Shown here: positions 35,077 to 44,173 of the stretch, piece by piece
Position numbering within the stretch: the stretch's first letter is position 1
Layout: each line of letters starts with the position of its first letter
DNA from: an uncultured Paracoccaceae bacterium
GTDB lineage: Bacteria; Pseudomonadota; Alphaproteobacteria; Rhodobacterales; Rhodobacteraceae
Direction of reading: 5' to 3'
Assembly (NCBI GenBank): GCA_937916485.1
Contig: CALFSV010000094.1
Span: 23,005 to 87,004 of the forward strand
DNA: 64,000 nucleotides
Notes under the pieces: model-generated
What the model saw: only the letters and a program-made list of their open reading frames with translations
Database searches by the model: none
Told to the model about the DNA's origin: nothing
Translations under genes and position numbers: made by a program

Positions 35077-36258
35077 TCAGGCGCCGGCCTCGAGGGACCT
35101 TGCGGCGGTGTCGAGCCTTTGCAGCGCCTCGATGATGTCAGCGTCGGGGATGTTCAGCGCCGGCAGCAGCCGCACCACGTTGTCGGCCGCACCGACCGTC
35201 AGGACGCCCGCCCCGTAGCCGGCGTTGACGACATCGCTGTTCGTGACCTTGCAGACCAGCCCCAGCATCAGCCCGCTGCCCCGCACCCCGCTGAAGATGC
35301 CGGGGTGGCTTCCCACCAAGCCTTCGAGCCCTTGGCGTAGCAGCCCTGCCTTGCGGTTGACCTCGGCCAGGAAGGCCGGGTTTGAGATGATCTCGGTGAC
35401 CCGGGCACCGACCGCGCATGCCAGCGGGTTGCCCCCATAGGTCGATCCGTGGGTGCCCGCCGTCATGCCCGAGGCTGCGTCTTCGGTTGCAAGGACGGCC
35501 CCCAGCGGGAACCCGCCCCCGATCCCCTTGGCCACCATCATGATGTCCGGGCTGATCCCGGCCCATTCGTGGGCAAAGAGCCTCCCAGTCCGTCCCATGC
35601 CGCATTGCACCTCGTCCAGGATCATCAGCACCCCGGTCTCGTCGCAGAGGTCCCGCAGCCCTTTCAGGCAGGCGTCGGGCAAGGGCCGGATGCCGCCTTC
35701 GCCCTGTACCGGCTCGACCAAGACAGCACCGACGTCTGCCTCTTTCATCGCGGCGGCGAGCGCCTCGTGATCACCGAAGGCCAACGAGCTGAAGCCGGGC
35801 AGAAGCGGCCCAAAGCCCTTGGTCATCTTTTCGGACCCCGCCGCGGCGATGCCTGCGCTGGACCGCCCGTGGAAGGCCCCGCTGAAGGTCAGGATCCGTG
35901 TCCTGTCGGGCTGCCCTTTGTCATACCAGTATTTCCGCGCCATCTTGACGGCCAGTTCACAGGCCTCTGTCCCGGAATTGGTGAAGAAACAGGTGTCTGC
36001 AAAGGTCGCCTCTGTCAGCGCATCGGCCAGCTTCTTCTGTGCCGGGATGTGGTAGAGGTTTGATACATGCCAAAGGGCCTGGGCCTGCTCGGTCAGCGTC
36101 TCTACCAGTTCGGGCGCGGCATGGCCGAGCGCGTTGACCGCGATCCCGGCCCCCAGATCCAGGAACCGTCGCCCATCGTCGGTCACAAGCCAGGAGCCTT
36201 CTCCCTTGACGAAGGTCAGGGGCGCACGGTTGTAGGTAGGCAGGATCGACGGGATCAT
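35077..36258 (-). CDS. argD: Acetylornithine/succinyldiaminopimelate aminotransferase
   Basis: PLP-dependent class III aminotransferase, 393 residues. It converts N-acetylglutamate semialdehyde to N-acetylornithine (and often acts in lysine synthesis). TNSGTEACELAVKMARK binds the phosphate, ILDEVQCGMGRTG contains the PLP aspartate, and the Schiff-base lysine is in MVAKGIGGGFPLGA. The start MIPSILPTYNRAPL has AAGGA about 10 nt upstream. Adjacent argF confirms the pathway. Confidence 0.95.
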   Translation of the reverse strand: MIPSILPTYNRAPLTFVKGEGSWLVTDDGRRFLDLGAGIAVNALGHAAPELVETLTEQAQALWHVSNLYHIPAQKKLADALTEATFADTCFFTNSGTEACELAVKMARKYWYDKGQPDRTRILTFSGAFHGRSSAGIAAAGSEKMTKGFGPLLPGFSSLAFGDHEALAAAMKEADVGAVLVEPVQGEGGIRPLPDACLKGLRDLCDETGVLMILDEVQCGMGRTGRLFAHEWAGISPDIMMVAKGIGGGFPLGAVLATEDAASGMTAGTHGSTYGGNPLACAVGARVTEIISNPAFLAEVNRKAGLLRQGLEGLVGSHPGIFSGVRGSGLMLGLVCKVTNSDVVNAGYGAGVLTVGAADNVVRLLPALNIPDADIIEALQRLDTAARSLEAGA

Positions 36259-36556
36259 GGCGGATAGGTCCTTGCAAGGATAAGCCCCGTTGGTGCCGGA
36301 CGGGCGGGGCCAAGTCAACGATTTTGGAAAAGGAACGAAAGACAGGTGCAGCCGCACCGATGGCAACGCAGGGTCAGCGTCGGCGTCGGTTCTGGAAAAG
36401 TTGCATCTGTTGCGTCATGAACCGGTCTATAGCCCAAGTCGGTGCTGCTGAAAACCCTGTTGTCGCGGCCCGACGGGGGCTTTCCCCCTTGGCCCCCTTG
36501 CGTTAGCTTTTGGGGGTTGAACCCTGCCCTCTTTCCTACTGACTAAGGGCCTCCCG
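36259..36556. promoter_or_regulatory. 298-bp divergent intergenic region, argD / ABC ATPase
   Basis: Holds the promoters of two divergent units. The right half is very rich in G and C runs (GGGGGCTTTCCCCC at 36475-36488, then CCCCC and GGGGG again near 36500-36517), capable of several hairpins. No reading frame here looks protein-like and no operator was recognised. Confidence 0.3.
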
Positions 36557-37513
36557 ATGCCACAAGCGACCGACCTGGCCATCTCGACCCGTGGCCTTAC
36601 CCGTAGTTTCGGCCCGGTCAAGGCCGTCGCCGGGATCGACCTGGATGTACCCAAGGGCATGATCTTTGCCGTTCTGGGCCCCAATGGCGCGGGCAAAACA
36701 ACCCTGTTGCGTATGCTGGCGACGCTGCTGCCCCCCGATGGTGGCACCGCCATGGTCATGGGCCATGATCTGCGGGCAGACCCCGATGCTGTCCGGGGCG
36801 TCATTGCGATGACCGGCCAATTCGCATCGCTGGACGAAGATCTGACCGGTCGCGAGAACCTTGTGATGCTGTCCCGCCTTTGGGGCTTTTCCGGTCGCGC
36901 TGCCCGTGATCGGGCAACGGACCTCCTTTCCGCCTTTGACCTGAGCGATGCGGGCAATCGTCAGGTGAACACCTATTCGGGCGGCATGCGGCGACGGCTT
37001 GATATCGCGGCCTCGCTGATCGTGACGCCGGGGGTCTTGTTCCTGGATGAACCGACCACCGGCCTTGATCCGACCGCCCGCCAGAGCGTGTGGCGCCTGA
37101 TCCGTCAACTGGCCGCCTCGGGTGTGACCATCCTTCTGACGACCCAGTACCTCGAGGAGGCCGATCAACTTGCCGCCCGGATCGCGGTCATCGACAAGGG
37201 CCGCAAGATCGCCGAGGGCACCAGCCGCGAGTTGAAGGCCCAGACCGGGTCAGGCGTGCTGCATGTGACCCCGTCGGACCCCGGTCAGCTGGAGGCAGCA
37301 GAGGCTGTGCTGGCCAGCGCAGGCCCGGTCCAGCGCAGCGCCGAAGGGGCGACATTGTCGGTCCCCGTTCAGGATGCGGCATCGGCCCATGATCTGCTGG
37401 TCCGTTTGATCGCATCCGGTGTCGAGGTTGCCGATTTTTCCATGGGGCAGCCATCGTTGGAAGAGGTGTTCTTTGCCCTGACAGGCGCCCCGCCAGAGGA
37501 GGATCCCGCATGA
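36557..37513 (+). CDS. ABC transporter ATP-binding protein (DrrA/ABC-2 type)
   Basis: ATPase of an ABC-2 exporter, 318 residues, of the daunorubicin-resistance DrrA type. Walker A GPNGAGKTT, signature YSGGMRRRLDIAASL, Walker B LFLDEPTTGLDP, switch region TTQYLEEADQL (Gln-Tyr in place of His, as in DrrA). The C-terminal extension ending SLEEVFFALTG is the DrrA-type domain. Overlaps the permease gene (ATGA). Exports a hydrophobic compound or lipid; substrate unknown. Confidence 0.93.
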   Translation: MPQATDLAISTRGLTRSFGPVKAVAGIDLDVPKGMIFAVLGPNGAGKTTLLRMLATLLPPDGGTAMVMGHDLRADPDAVRGVIAMTGQFASLDEDLTGRENLVMLSRLWGFSGRAARDRATDLLSAFDLSDAGNRQVNTYSGGMRRRLDIAASLIVTPGVLFLDEPTTGLDPTARQSVWRLIRQLAASGVTILLTTQYLEEADQLAARIAVIDKGRKIAEGTSRELKAQTGSGVLHVTPSDPGQLEAAEAVLASAGPVQRSAEGATLSVPVQDAASAHDLLVRLIASGVEVADFSMGQPSLEEVFFALTGAPPEEDPA

Positions 37514-38304
37514 CCGAAACCTTGCTCAAGCGAGTGGAACGGCCTGCCAAACCCTCTGCCCTGTCCAACGCCATGGTCTTTGGCTGGCGGGCGGTCTTGA
37601 AATTCAAGCATGTGCCCGAGCAGTTGTTTGATCTGGTGATGACCCCAATCATGTTCACCCTGCTGTTCACCTTTGTTTTCGGCGGGGCGTTGGCGGGGAC
37701 GCCGGGGTCCTACCTGCAATTCTTTCTGCCCGGCATTCTTGTGCAGACCGTCGTCTTCAACGCGGTCTATTCGGGGATGGGCCTGTCCACTGACTTCAGC
37801 AAGGGCCTGTTCGACAGGTTCCGGTCGCTGCCGATCTGGTCGCTTGCCCCCTTTGCCGGCCTGATGGTGGGCGATCTGATGCGCCACCTGATTGCGGGCG
37901 GGATCATTCTGGGGATCGGGCTGCTGCTGGGCTATCGCCCCGAGGCCGGGGTGCTGGGCGTGGTCTTGGCCTTTGCCATGCTTTTGGCGATGGGGTTCGG
38001 CTTTGGCTGGGTGTTTCTGGTGCTTGGCATGATGGTCCGGACGCCGACCACCGTGATGACCCTGGGCTTTACCATCCTGTTTCCGGTCACCTTTGCCTCG
38101 AACATCATGGTTGATCCGGCAACGATGCCGGACTGGTTGCGCGGCTTTGTCGAGGTCAATCCGGTGTCGCTGATGACGACCGCCCTGCGGGGGCTGATGG
38201 ATGGCACGGCAACGGCGGGCATGCTGACCGTCGCATTGATCGCACCTGTTCTGTTGACGGTGCTTTTGGCGCCCGTCACCCTCATGCTCTACCGGCGCAA
38301 GTAG
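37510..38304 (+). CDS. ABC-2 type permease (DrrB-like)
   Basis: Membrane partner of the upstream ATPase, 264 residues with six predicted helices. The ABC-2 signature region GLSTDFSKGLFDRFRSLPI (DrrB/NodJ-like) lies at about residue 97. The last cytoplasmic loop and a final helix end in LMLYRRK. Translationally coupled to the ATPase. Confidence 0.92.
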   Translation: MTETLLKRVERPAKPSALSNAMVFGWRAVLKFKHVPEQLFDLVMTPIMFTLLFTFVFGGALAGTPGSYLQFFLPGILVQTVVFNAVYSGMGLSTDFSKGLFDRFRSLPIWSLAPFAGLMVGDLMRHLIAGGIILGIGLLLGYRPEAGVLGVVLAFAMLLAMGFGFGWVFLVLGMMVRTPTTVMTLGFTILFPVTFASNIMVDPATMPDWLRGFVEVNPVSLMTTALRGLMDGTATAGMLTVALIAPVLLTVLLAPVTLMLYRRK

Positions 38305-38336
38305 GCCGCAGCTCGGGGCGGATCAGCGGCCAGTTC

Positions 38337-38369
38337 AGGAAAAGATCAGGGAAAGATCAGGGAAAGATC
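38337..38369. repeat. Three tandem 11-bp repeats across the universal-stress-protein stop codon
   Basis: Units AGGAAAAGATC, AGGGAAAGATC, AGGGAAAGATC (plus strand). On the minus strand the unit TTTCCCTGATC contains the TGA stop of the stress protein, so extra copies are 3' untranslated. Confidence 0.8.
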
Positions 38370-39214
38370 AGGAACGGCACCTTGCAGGTCCGCATCAGCT
38401 CCATCGTGGTTGAGCCGATGAAAAGGCTGCGCAAGCGGGAATGCCCCGATTTACCCAAGACCAGCATATCAGCCTTGAGGTCGGAGACCGCCTTGGCAAT
38501 CACGGCCTCGGGGTCGCCGGTCTCAAGGTGCTCGGTCACGTCAAAGCCTGCCTGACGCAGGGCCTGCGCCGCGTGGGACAGCCGGTCGCGCAGTTGCGGG
38601 GTGGCCGACCCGACGCTGAGGATGTCGCAGGCCATCCCGGTCAGGACGGACCCCGCCGTCATCCGCTCGACCGCGCGTTCTGTTGCGGGCGACCCGTCAT
38701 AGGCCAGCAAGAACCGTTGCGGCGTCTTGAAGGCCCGGTTGGCCACAAGGACCGGCCGGTGAGAGGTCCGCACGGCCCGGTCAAGGTTGGACCCAAGAAG
38801 CTCTTGTGCAAAGCCCGCCGCCTCGCCGCGTTTGCCAAGGATGACAAAGCGGGTTTCGGCCTCAAGCTCTGAGATGGCGTCGATCAGATCGCCGTTGCGC
38901 AGGCGGGTGGCGACGTCGATATCGGCCATGGCCCGCATCCGGGCCGAGCCGTCGTCCAGAATAGCCCGGCCCCGCTCGCGGGCGAGGATCGCCCGCTCTT
39001 CATCCAGCTTGGACAGCTTTTCGAGGAGGGCGGTTCGCGCCCCGAGGCGCAGGTTGCCGCTTAGATCGGCAGGGGCGCTGGGGGCGTCGCTGCGGCGGCC
39101 GATGACGTGAACAAGGCTGATCGGCATGGCCAGTTGGCCCGCCGCCCAGACCGCGTGGTCGCAGACCGAGGCCGCATAGTCCGACCCGTCAACAAAGGCT
39201 GTGATCCGGTCCAT
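38357..39214 (-). CDS. Universal stress protein, tandem UspA domains
   Basis: 285 residues made of two Usp domains (about 1-145 and 150-285). The second ends with the ATP-binding pattern GKSGHSRLRSLFIGSTT, then VPFLIF; the first has the related LGKRGEAAGFAQELLGSN. Cytoplasmic stress-response protein that binds ATP or AMP. It is 41 nt after the SulP transporter gene on the same strand, so the pair is probably an operon; Usp proteins are known partners of SulP-type anion transporters. Confidence 0.92.
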   Translation of the reverse strand: MDRITAFVDGSDYAASVCDHAVWAAGQLAMPISLVHVIGRRSDAPSAPADLSGNLRLGARTALLEKLSKLDEERAILARERGRAILDDGSARMRAMADIDVATRLRNGDLIDAISELEAETRFVILGKRGEAAGFAQELLGSNLDRAVRTSHRPVLVANRAFKTPQRFLLAYDGSPATERAVERMTAGSVLTGMACDILSVGSATPQLRDRLSHAAQALRQAGFDVTEHLETGDPEAVIAKAVSDLKADMLVLGKSGHSRLRSLFIGSTTMELMRTCKVPFLIFP

Positions 39215-39255
39215 TTCGTCTTTCCCCCTGCCCCGGCCGGTTGGCCGGGTCTGCG

Positions 39256-40740
39256 TTAATGCGCGTTCAACTGGTCCATCGCACCGGGCTTGTCATGCAA
39301 GGCCAGCTTGTCGACGATGGTCTCGGACGCCTCGTTCATACCAACAAGGGAGACATTTGTCCCCTCGCGCCGGAATTTCAGGACCACCATGTCGACGGCA
39401 GCGACGCTTGAGATGTCCCAGATATGGGCATCGGTGACGTCGATCGTGACCTCGTCCAGCGCCTCGCGAAAGTCGAAAGCGCGGGTGAAATCCTCGACAC
39501 TGGCGTAGAACAACTGGCCCTCAACACGGTAGGTCCGGCTGCGCCCATCTGACGAAGCCTCGGACGAAACCCGAAAGATCTGGGCGATCTTGGAGGCGAA
39601 GAAGAGGCCCGACAGCAGCACACCGGTCAGCACGCCAAAGGCAAGGTTGTGGGTCCAAACCGTGACGATGACAGTCGCGATCATGACGACCGAAGAGCTG
39701 GTGGGATGGCTGCGCAGGCTGGTGAAGGACGACCACGAAAACGTCCCGATCGACACCATGATCATCACCGCCACCAGCGCGCCCATCGGAATGATCCGGA
39801 CAAAGTCGGCCAGCACCAGGATAAGGAACAACAGGATCGCCCCTGCCGCAAAGGACGACAAACGCGCCCGCCCGCCGGATTTCACGTTGATCATTGACTG
39901 CCCGATCATCGCACATCCAGCCATGCCACCGAAAAAGCCGGTGACGAAATTGGCGGTACCTTGCCCGATGCATTCCCGGTTCCGGTTGGATTGGGTATCG
40001 GTCAGCTCGTCCACCAGGTTCGCCGTCATCAGGCTTTCCAGCAGGCCTACCGCGGCTACGGCCAGCGAATAGGGCAGGATGATCTGCAATGTCTCAAGGT
40101 TGAAGGGCACATTGGGCAACAGGAACATCGGCAGGGTATCGGGCAATTCGCCCATGTCACCCACAGTTCGGACGTCCCAGCCCATCAGCCAGACCAGACC
40201 GGTCAGAACGATAATGGTGACAAGCGGTGACGGAACGGCGGTGGTCAGGTAGGGAAGGCCGTAGATGATGCCAAGCCCCGCCGCGACAAGCACATAGGTC
40301 AGCATCGGCACGTCGATCAGCTCTGGCAGCTGCGCCAGAAAGATCAGGATGGCCAGCGCATTGACGAACCCCGTCATGACCGAGCGTGAGACAAAGCGCA
40401 TCACGAAGGACAGTCGGGCAAAGCCCACGCCGACCTGGATCACCCCGGCCAGAACGGTGGCGGCGAGCAGGTATTCAAGCCCGTGATCCTTGACGAGGGT
40501 GACCATCAGCACCGCCGTCGCGGCGGTGGCGGCCGAGATCATGCCGGGTCGTCCGCCGACGATGGCCGTCAGAACCGCGATCGAGAAGGAGGCGTAAAGC
40601 CCAACCTTGGGATCAACACCGGCGATCAGCGAAAAGGCGATGGCCTCGGGGATCAGGGCAAGGGCCACGACAAGGCCCGACAGCAGCTCGACCCTGGGGT
40701 TGCCGATCCATTCGGCCCGTGTCCGTTCCGATAGTTGCAT
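39256..40740 (-). CDS. SulP family anion transporter with STAS domain
   Basis: Inner-membrane anion transporter, 494 residues: about 11-14 hydrophobic segments to residue 385, then a short C-terminal STAS domain ([27 protein letters not shown]). N-terminal [31 protein letters not shown] is the SulP signature. The compact size and sequence type are close to BicA-like bicarbonate/sodium symporters, but sulfate or other dicarboxylate transport is possible. It is followed by a universal stress protein gene. Confidence 0.9.
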   Translation of the reverse strand: MQLSERTRAEWIGNPRVELLSGLVVALALIPEAIAFSLIAGVDPKVGLYASFSIAVLTAIVGGRPGMISAATAATAVLMVTLVKDHGLEYLLAATVLAGVIQVGVGFARLSFVMRFVSRSVMTGFVNALAILIFLAQLPELIDVPMLTYVLVAAGLGIIYGLPYLTTAVPSPLVTIIVLTGLVWLMGWDVRTVGDMGELPDTLPMFLLPNVPFNLETLQIILPYSLAVAAVGLLESLMTANLVDELTDTQSNRNRECIGQGTANFVTGFFGGMAGCAMIGQSMINVKSGGRARLSSFAAGAILLFLILVLADFVRIIPMGALVAVMIMVSIGTFSWSSFTSLRSHPTSSSVVMIATVIVTVWTHNLAFGVLTGVLLSGLFFASKIAQIFRVSSEASSDGRSRTYRVEGQLFYASVEDFTRAFDFREALDEVTIDVTDAHIWDISSVAAVDMVVLKFRREGTNVSLVGMNEASETIVDKLALHDKPGAMDQLNAH

Positions 40741-40860
40741 GTCCGCCCTCGCTGCAGTGCCGCAAAGGTCTGCTTGTGTTGCCCCAAGCCCAAAGTGTCA
40801 ACCCGGCGCTCCCCGGCAGGTCGGTCTAATTGCAGCGGTTAGGGGGTGTCCGATAGCCGC

Positions 40861-41700
40861 CTAGGGCTTTAGCCGGTAGCCCGTGCGGAACCAGTGCCAG
40901 CACAACGCAACAACAATAGCGGTGGCCACAGTGACAAAGACAAGGCCCCGCAACGGCGGGCTGTCCGACACGCCAAGCATTCCAAAGCGCACCCCGTCGA
41001 TGACATAGAAGAACGGATTGGCGTGACTGAGGGTCTGAAGCATCGGCGGCATCGCCTCAATGGAGTAGAATGTGCCGGACAAAAACGACAGGGGCGTGAC
41101 GATAAAGCTGCTGATCGCGGCAAGCTGGTCAAATTTATTGGCGTAGATCGCCGCAATCAGCCCCAACCCTCCCATGAAGACAGAGCCCAGAACGGTGAAG
41201 GTGAGCACCCAAAGCGGATGGGCCATCCCAACGCCAAGAAACAGCCAGACCCCCACGGCAATCACGATGGCGACCATCAGTCCGCGGGCCACCGCACCGG
41301 CCAGATAGCCGGCGACAAGCTCGGCCGCGTTCAGGGGGGGCATCAGCGTATCGACGATGTGACCCTGTACCTTGGCGCCCGCCAGACTGGACGATGTGTT
41401 TGCAAAAGCGTTTTGAATCACGGTCATGGTCAGAATGCCGGGGGCAATGAACTCAACAAACGGGACCCCCATGACCGGGCCGCGACCGGGGCCGACCGCA
41501 ATGACAAAGATCATCAGAAACAGGCCCGCGTTGATCAGCGGGGCAAGAAGGGTCTGGCTCCACACGTTCATGAAGCGGCGCACTTCACGCTCGATCAAAG
41601 TCCACAGACCCAGCCAGTTTACCCGCCCAAAACGGCGGACGCCCAGGTCATGCCCCGGATTGTGCCCCCGATCATCTGCTTGTATCGGTGCGTCACCCAT
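40861..41700 (-). CDS. ABC-2 type permease without adjacent ATPase
   Basis: 279-residue membrane protein with six predicted helices and the NodJ/YadH-like ABC-2 pattern ([37 protein letters not shown] at the C-terminal side). No ATPase gene adjoins it; the DrrA-like ATPase 3.3 kb away already has a permease. ATG chosen because AAAAGGAC lies 8 nt upstream; a GTG 24 nt earlier is possible. The ATPase may be encoded elsewhere. Confidence 0.88.
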   Translation of the reverse strand: MGDAPIQADDRGHNPGHDLGVRRFGRVNWLGLWTLIEREVRRFMNVWSQTLLAPLINAGLFLMIFVIAVGPGRGPVMGVPFVEFIAPGILTMTVIQNAFANTSSSLAGAKVQGHIVDTLMPPLNAAELVAGYLAGAVARGLMVAIVIAVGVWLFLGVGMAHPLWVLTFTVLGSVFMGGLGLIAAIYANKFDQLAAISSFIVTPLSFLSGTFYSIEAMPPMLQTLSHANPFFYVIDGVRFGMLGVSDSPPLRGLVFVTVATAIVVALCWHWFRTGYRLKP

Positions 41701-41835
41701 CTGCCACGTCCTTTTCATTTCCACCGCTCCGCTTGTATCCGGCGCTTGGCTGCTTAGAATAGGAAAACGACAGAATTCTCAAGGCCAGGTTGTCCCGGAC
41801 AGGGTCAGCGGCCTTTCATATCCGAAGGAAATGCT

Positions 41836-42459
41836 ATGTCCTGGACCGACGAGCGCGTCGAGACGCTTAAGAAGATGTGGGGCGAAGGCCAATCCGCAAG
41901 CCAGATCGCCAAGGAACTTGGTGGGGTGACGCGCAATGCCGTCATCGGCAAGGTGCACCGTTTGGGTCTGTCCAACCGCGCCGGATCGGGTGCCACGCCT
42001 GCGGCCCCCGCCGCTGCATCACCGGCCGCCGCCAAGGGCACCGCACCGATGACTGAACCCGCGCGTCCTGCCTCGCCCCCCCGCAGCCCCGCCCCGGAAG
42101 CCGCGACAGAGACAACTGCCAAGGCCGCCTCCTCGGATGACGACGACGACAGCGATGCCCCCCCGATGAGCGCAGCGCGCCGCGCCATCATTCCGGCGGG
42201 CCAACCCCTGCCGCCCCAGCCTTCGTTGAACGAAATCAGCCCCGAGGCGCTGGCCAAGGTCAACGAGGTCGAAAAGACCGCCCGCAAGCTGACCCTGATG
42301 GAGCTGACGGAAAAGACCTGCAAATGGCCCGTCGGCGATCCAGCTACGGACAACTTCTGGTTTTGCGGTCTGGCCGTCCAGCAAGGCAAACCCTACTGCG
42401 AGGCGCATGTCGGCGTCGCCTTCCAACCGATGAGCGCCCGGCGCGACCGCCGCCGCTAG
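41836..42459 (+). CDS. gcrA: Cell cycle regulator GcrA
   Basis: Alphaproteobacterial cell-cycle factor that works with sigma-70 at promoters with adenine-methylated GANTC sites. 207 residues. N-terminal helix-turn-helix MSWTDERVETLKKMWGEGQSASQIA then RNAVIGKVHRLGLSNR; a long Ala/Pro/Ser-rich linker (about 50-110); and the C-terminal sigma-interacting domain CKWPVGDPATDNFWFCG with YCEAH. Start has AAGGAA upstream. Monocistronic. Confidence 0.96.
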   Translation: MSWTDERVETLKKMWGEGQSASQIAKELGGVTRNAVIGKVHRLGLSNRAGSGATPAAPAAASPAAAKGTAPMTEPARPASPPRSPAPEAATETTAKAASSDDDDDSDAPPMSAARRAIIPAGQPLPPQPSLNEISPEALAKVNEVEKTARKLTLMELTEKTCKWPVGDPATDNFWFCGLAVQQGKPYCEAHVGVAFQPMSARRDRRR

Positions 42460-42474
42460 ATCCGCGAAGGTAGC

Positions 42475-42771
42475 ATGAGCGGTTGGGACGATCTTTTTCG
42501 TGAACCGCCACCGCGTTGAGGACTAAGGGGCGATCCTCACCTCTGGGTGGAAATGCGTGCCGCTTTGGGTGAGGCGCCGATACCGGACCATCGGGACGAT
42601 GGCCTCGCCATGCTGACAACCACGTGGGAAGCCTTGACGGGCTTCCCTCTTACGACAACATCCACACCAAAGCTGAAACGGCTTGATCATGGTGGGCTAT
42701 CCGGTGGACTGATCTCACCCCCGTTCTGGCGTGACGTCGCGGTTCCACTCTTGCTGGACCGGCTTGCATAG
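42475..42771 (+). pseudogene. Small conserved-looking gene interrupted by a single in-frame TGA
   Basis: An ATG with AAGG upstream opens a frame MSGWDDLFREPPPR, then TGA at 42517-42519, and the same frame continues uninterrupted for 84 codons to the TAG at 42769. If the TGA were TGG (Trp) the sequence would read ..PPPR-W-GLRGDPHLWVEM.., which looks like natural protein, and the distal part ends ISPPFWRDVAVPLLLDRLA. The likeliest reading is a recent nonsense mutation in a roughly 98-residue gene. Alternatives are stop read-through, a sequencing error, or a GTG restart at 42547. Function unknown. Confidence 0.55.
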
Positions 42772-42803
42772 CTGTCCTGCTGACCCTCCCGGTCAAAGAT
42801 CTG

Positions 42804-43610
42804 TCACAGACGGACCAAAGGCAGGCCCATCAAGGCCTGGGCAAACATCCCCAACGTCAACAGCGACCAGCCAAGGGCGGCCAATGGCACAAGCCGTGGC
42901 TCTCGTCCGGTCTGATCGAGCCAGATCCCCAATAGTGGCAGCGCTTGCAAGGCGTGGATCGACAGGAAGTGCGCAGGTCGCAGATCGCCAACCTCGGCCG
43001 ACCAGCCCAGGAGAGGGATAGACGCACCTGCGGCACTTGGCGTCCCGACAAAGTGACCTTCTGCACCGCTCATGTAGCCGGCCACGATCAGGGTCAGGCC
43101 AAAGGATGCAAGGGCACCCCACCAGATCCCCGCACGCGTTGCCGGTCCTATCGCAGCCTGCCTGTCGGTCCGAACCACCCAGGCAATAGCGACCGGCCCG
43201 GCAATCAGAAGCACGGCACCCAGCCCCATGATCCCATACATTGCCTCGTGAAACGGGGTGGAAATGTTGAAATGAGAGGCCTCGGCCTGCGCGGCCTGAA
43301 TGATCATATATGCGATTTCGCTCAGGAACGCGGTGGCCATTACTGCGCCCGTCAAACTGACGACCCGGCCCGATTGTCCACTGGGTGACAGCGCGTCGAC
43401 GATAAGCGCAAGGGTCACAAAGTGGACCACGAAGGACAGTGCGAACTTGGCCGGCTTTGCCCAGACCGGTACTCCGTCGATAAGGCGGTCATCAAAACCG
43501 GACCACAGGGCGGCAAGGGCCAACAGCGCAAGAGCTACGGCGGTCAGCACGACAAATGGGCGTTTGGGTCGCAGGTCGTCCTGCGAGGGCAACACGGAAA
43601 GTGTCATCAT
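42804..43610 (-). CDS. Conserved multi-pass membrane protein
   Basis: 268 residues with seven or so hydrophobic segments. I do not recognise a named family. Notable polar features are PVWAKPAKFALSF at about residues 48-60, and conserved-looking histidines in FVVHFVTLAL, ISTPFHEAMYGIMG and PAHFLSIHALQALP. It starts 3 nt after the ABA4-like gene, and both lie opposite a TetR regulator, so it is probably the second gene of a regulated pair. Inner-membrane location is predicted. Confidence 0.75.
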   Translation of the reverse strand: MMTLSVLPSQDDLRPKRPFVVLTAVALALLALAALWSGFDDRLIDGVPVWAKPAKFALSFVVHFVTLALIVDALSPSGQSGRVVSLTGAVMATAFLSEIAYMIIQAAQAEASHFNISTPFHEAMYGIMGLGAVLLIAGPVAIAWVVRTDRQAAIGPATRAGIWWGALASFGLTLIVAGYMSGAEGHFVGTPSAAGASIPLLGWSAEVGDLRPAHFLSIHALQALPLLGIWLDQTGREPRLVPLAALGWSLLTLGMFAQALMGLPLVRL

Positions 43611-43613
43611 GGC

Positions 43614-44069
43614 TTAGGCCTCTATCAAGCGGGGGGATTGGGTCGGCATCGGGCGTAAGGGACGCAGGCCAGTCTCAACCAGGATCGCCAGCAACCAGCC
43701 CAGCGGCCCAAACATGAAAATCGACAAAAGGATGGGAGCCTGTACCAATCGCCCTACCCCGACTCGGTCCATACGGCCGGCCGCCAGGGACCCAATCATC
43801 AGGTCAAAGGCGAGGTAATGCGCCCAGCCCGCAACCAGAACCATGTCGTCGGCAAACAGCAAGCGCACATTGGACAGCGTGTCATAGGCGCCGCCAGCCT
43901 GGGCAAAATACGCAAGGATCAGACCCGAGTAGAGCGCCGACAGGGCCAGCGGGATACCATAGGCCGGCACCGCATTCAAAACCGCCCAGCGCCGTGGTGC
44001 CAGGACCAAGACCACCCAGCCCGGCAGTGCCAGAAGGCTGGCAATCCCGAATAGATCATCAGGGGACAT
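43614..44069 (-). CDS. ABA4-like membrane protein
   Basis: 151-residue inner-membrane protein with four hydrophobic segments. The order MSPDDLFGIASLLALPGWVVLVLAP, LFADDMVLVAGWAHYLAFDLMIGSL and FGPLGWLLAILV matches the ABA4/DUF4281 family, named after a plant protein needed for neoxanthin synthesis; the bacterial role is unknown. First gene of a two-gene unit, divergent from a TetR regulator, with an operator-like palindrome 19 nt upstream of its start. Confidence 0.8.
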   Translation of the reverse strand: MSPDDLFGIASLLALPGWVVLVLAPRRWAVLNAVPAYGIPLALSALYSGLILAYFAQAGGAYDTLSNVRLLFADDMVLVAGWAHYLAFDLMIGSLAAGRMDRVGVGRLVQAPILLSIFMFGPLGWLLAILVETGLRPLRPMPTQSPRLIEA

Positions 44070-44087
44070 TCAATATCTCCAATGTAA

Positions 44088-44102
44088 ATTTCCACTGGAT
44101 AT
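44088..44102. promoter_or_regulatory. TetR operator candidate 1
   Basis: 15-bp imperfect palindrome ATTTCCACTGGATAT in the AT-rich divergent region. Its core TTTCCACTG recurs in inverted orientation at 44142-44156. Nearest to the ABA4-like gene start. Confidence 0.6.
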
Positions 44103-44141
44103 ATTGAATGCATCGATTCTCTTGCCCTGTCCAGCGAAAGT

Positions 44142-44156
44142 ATTTACAGTGGAAAT
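44142..44156. promoter_or_regulatory. TetR operator candidate 2
   Basis: 15-bp palindrome ATTTACAGTGGAAAT (pattern ATTTnCAnTGnAAAT), 18 nt before the TetR ATG. It is the inverted version of candidate 1. Two such sites between divergent genes are typical of autoregulated TetR systems. Confidence 0.65.
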
Positions 44157-44173
44157 ATTAACGGAGTTTCCCT

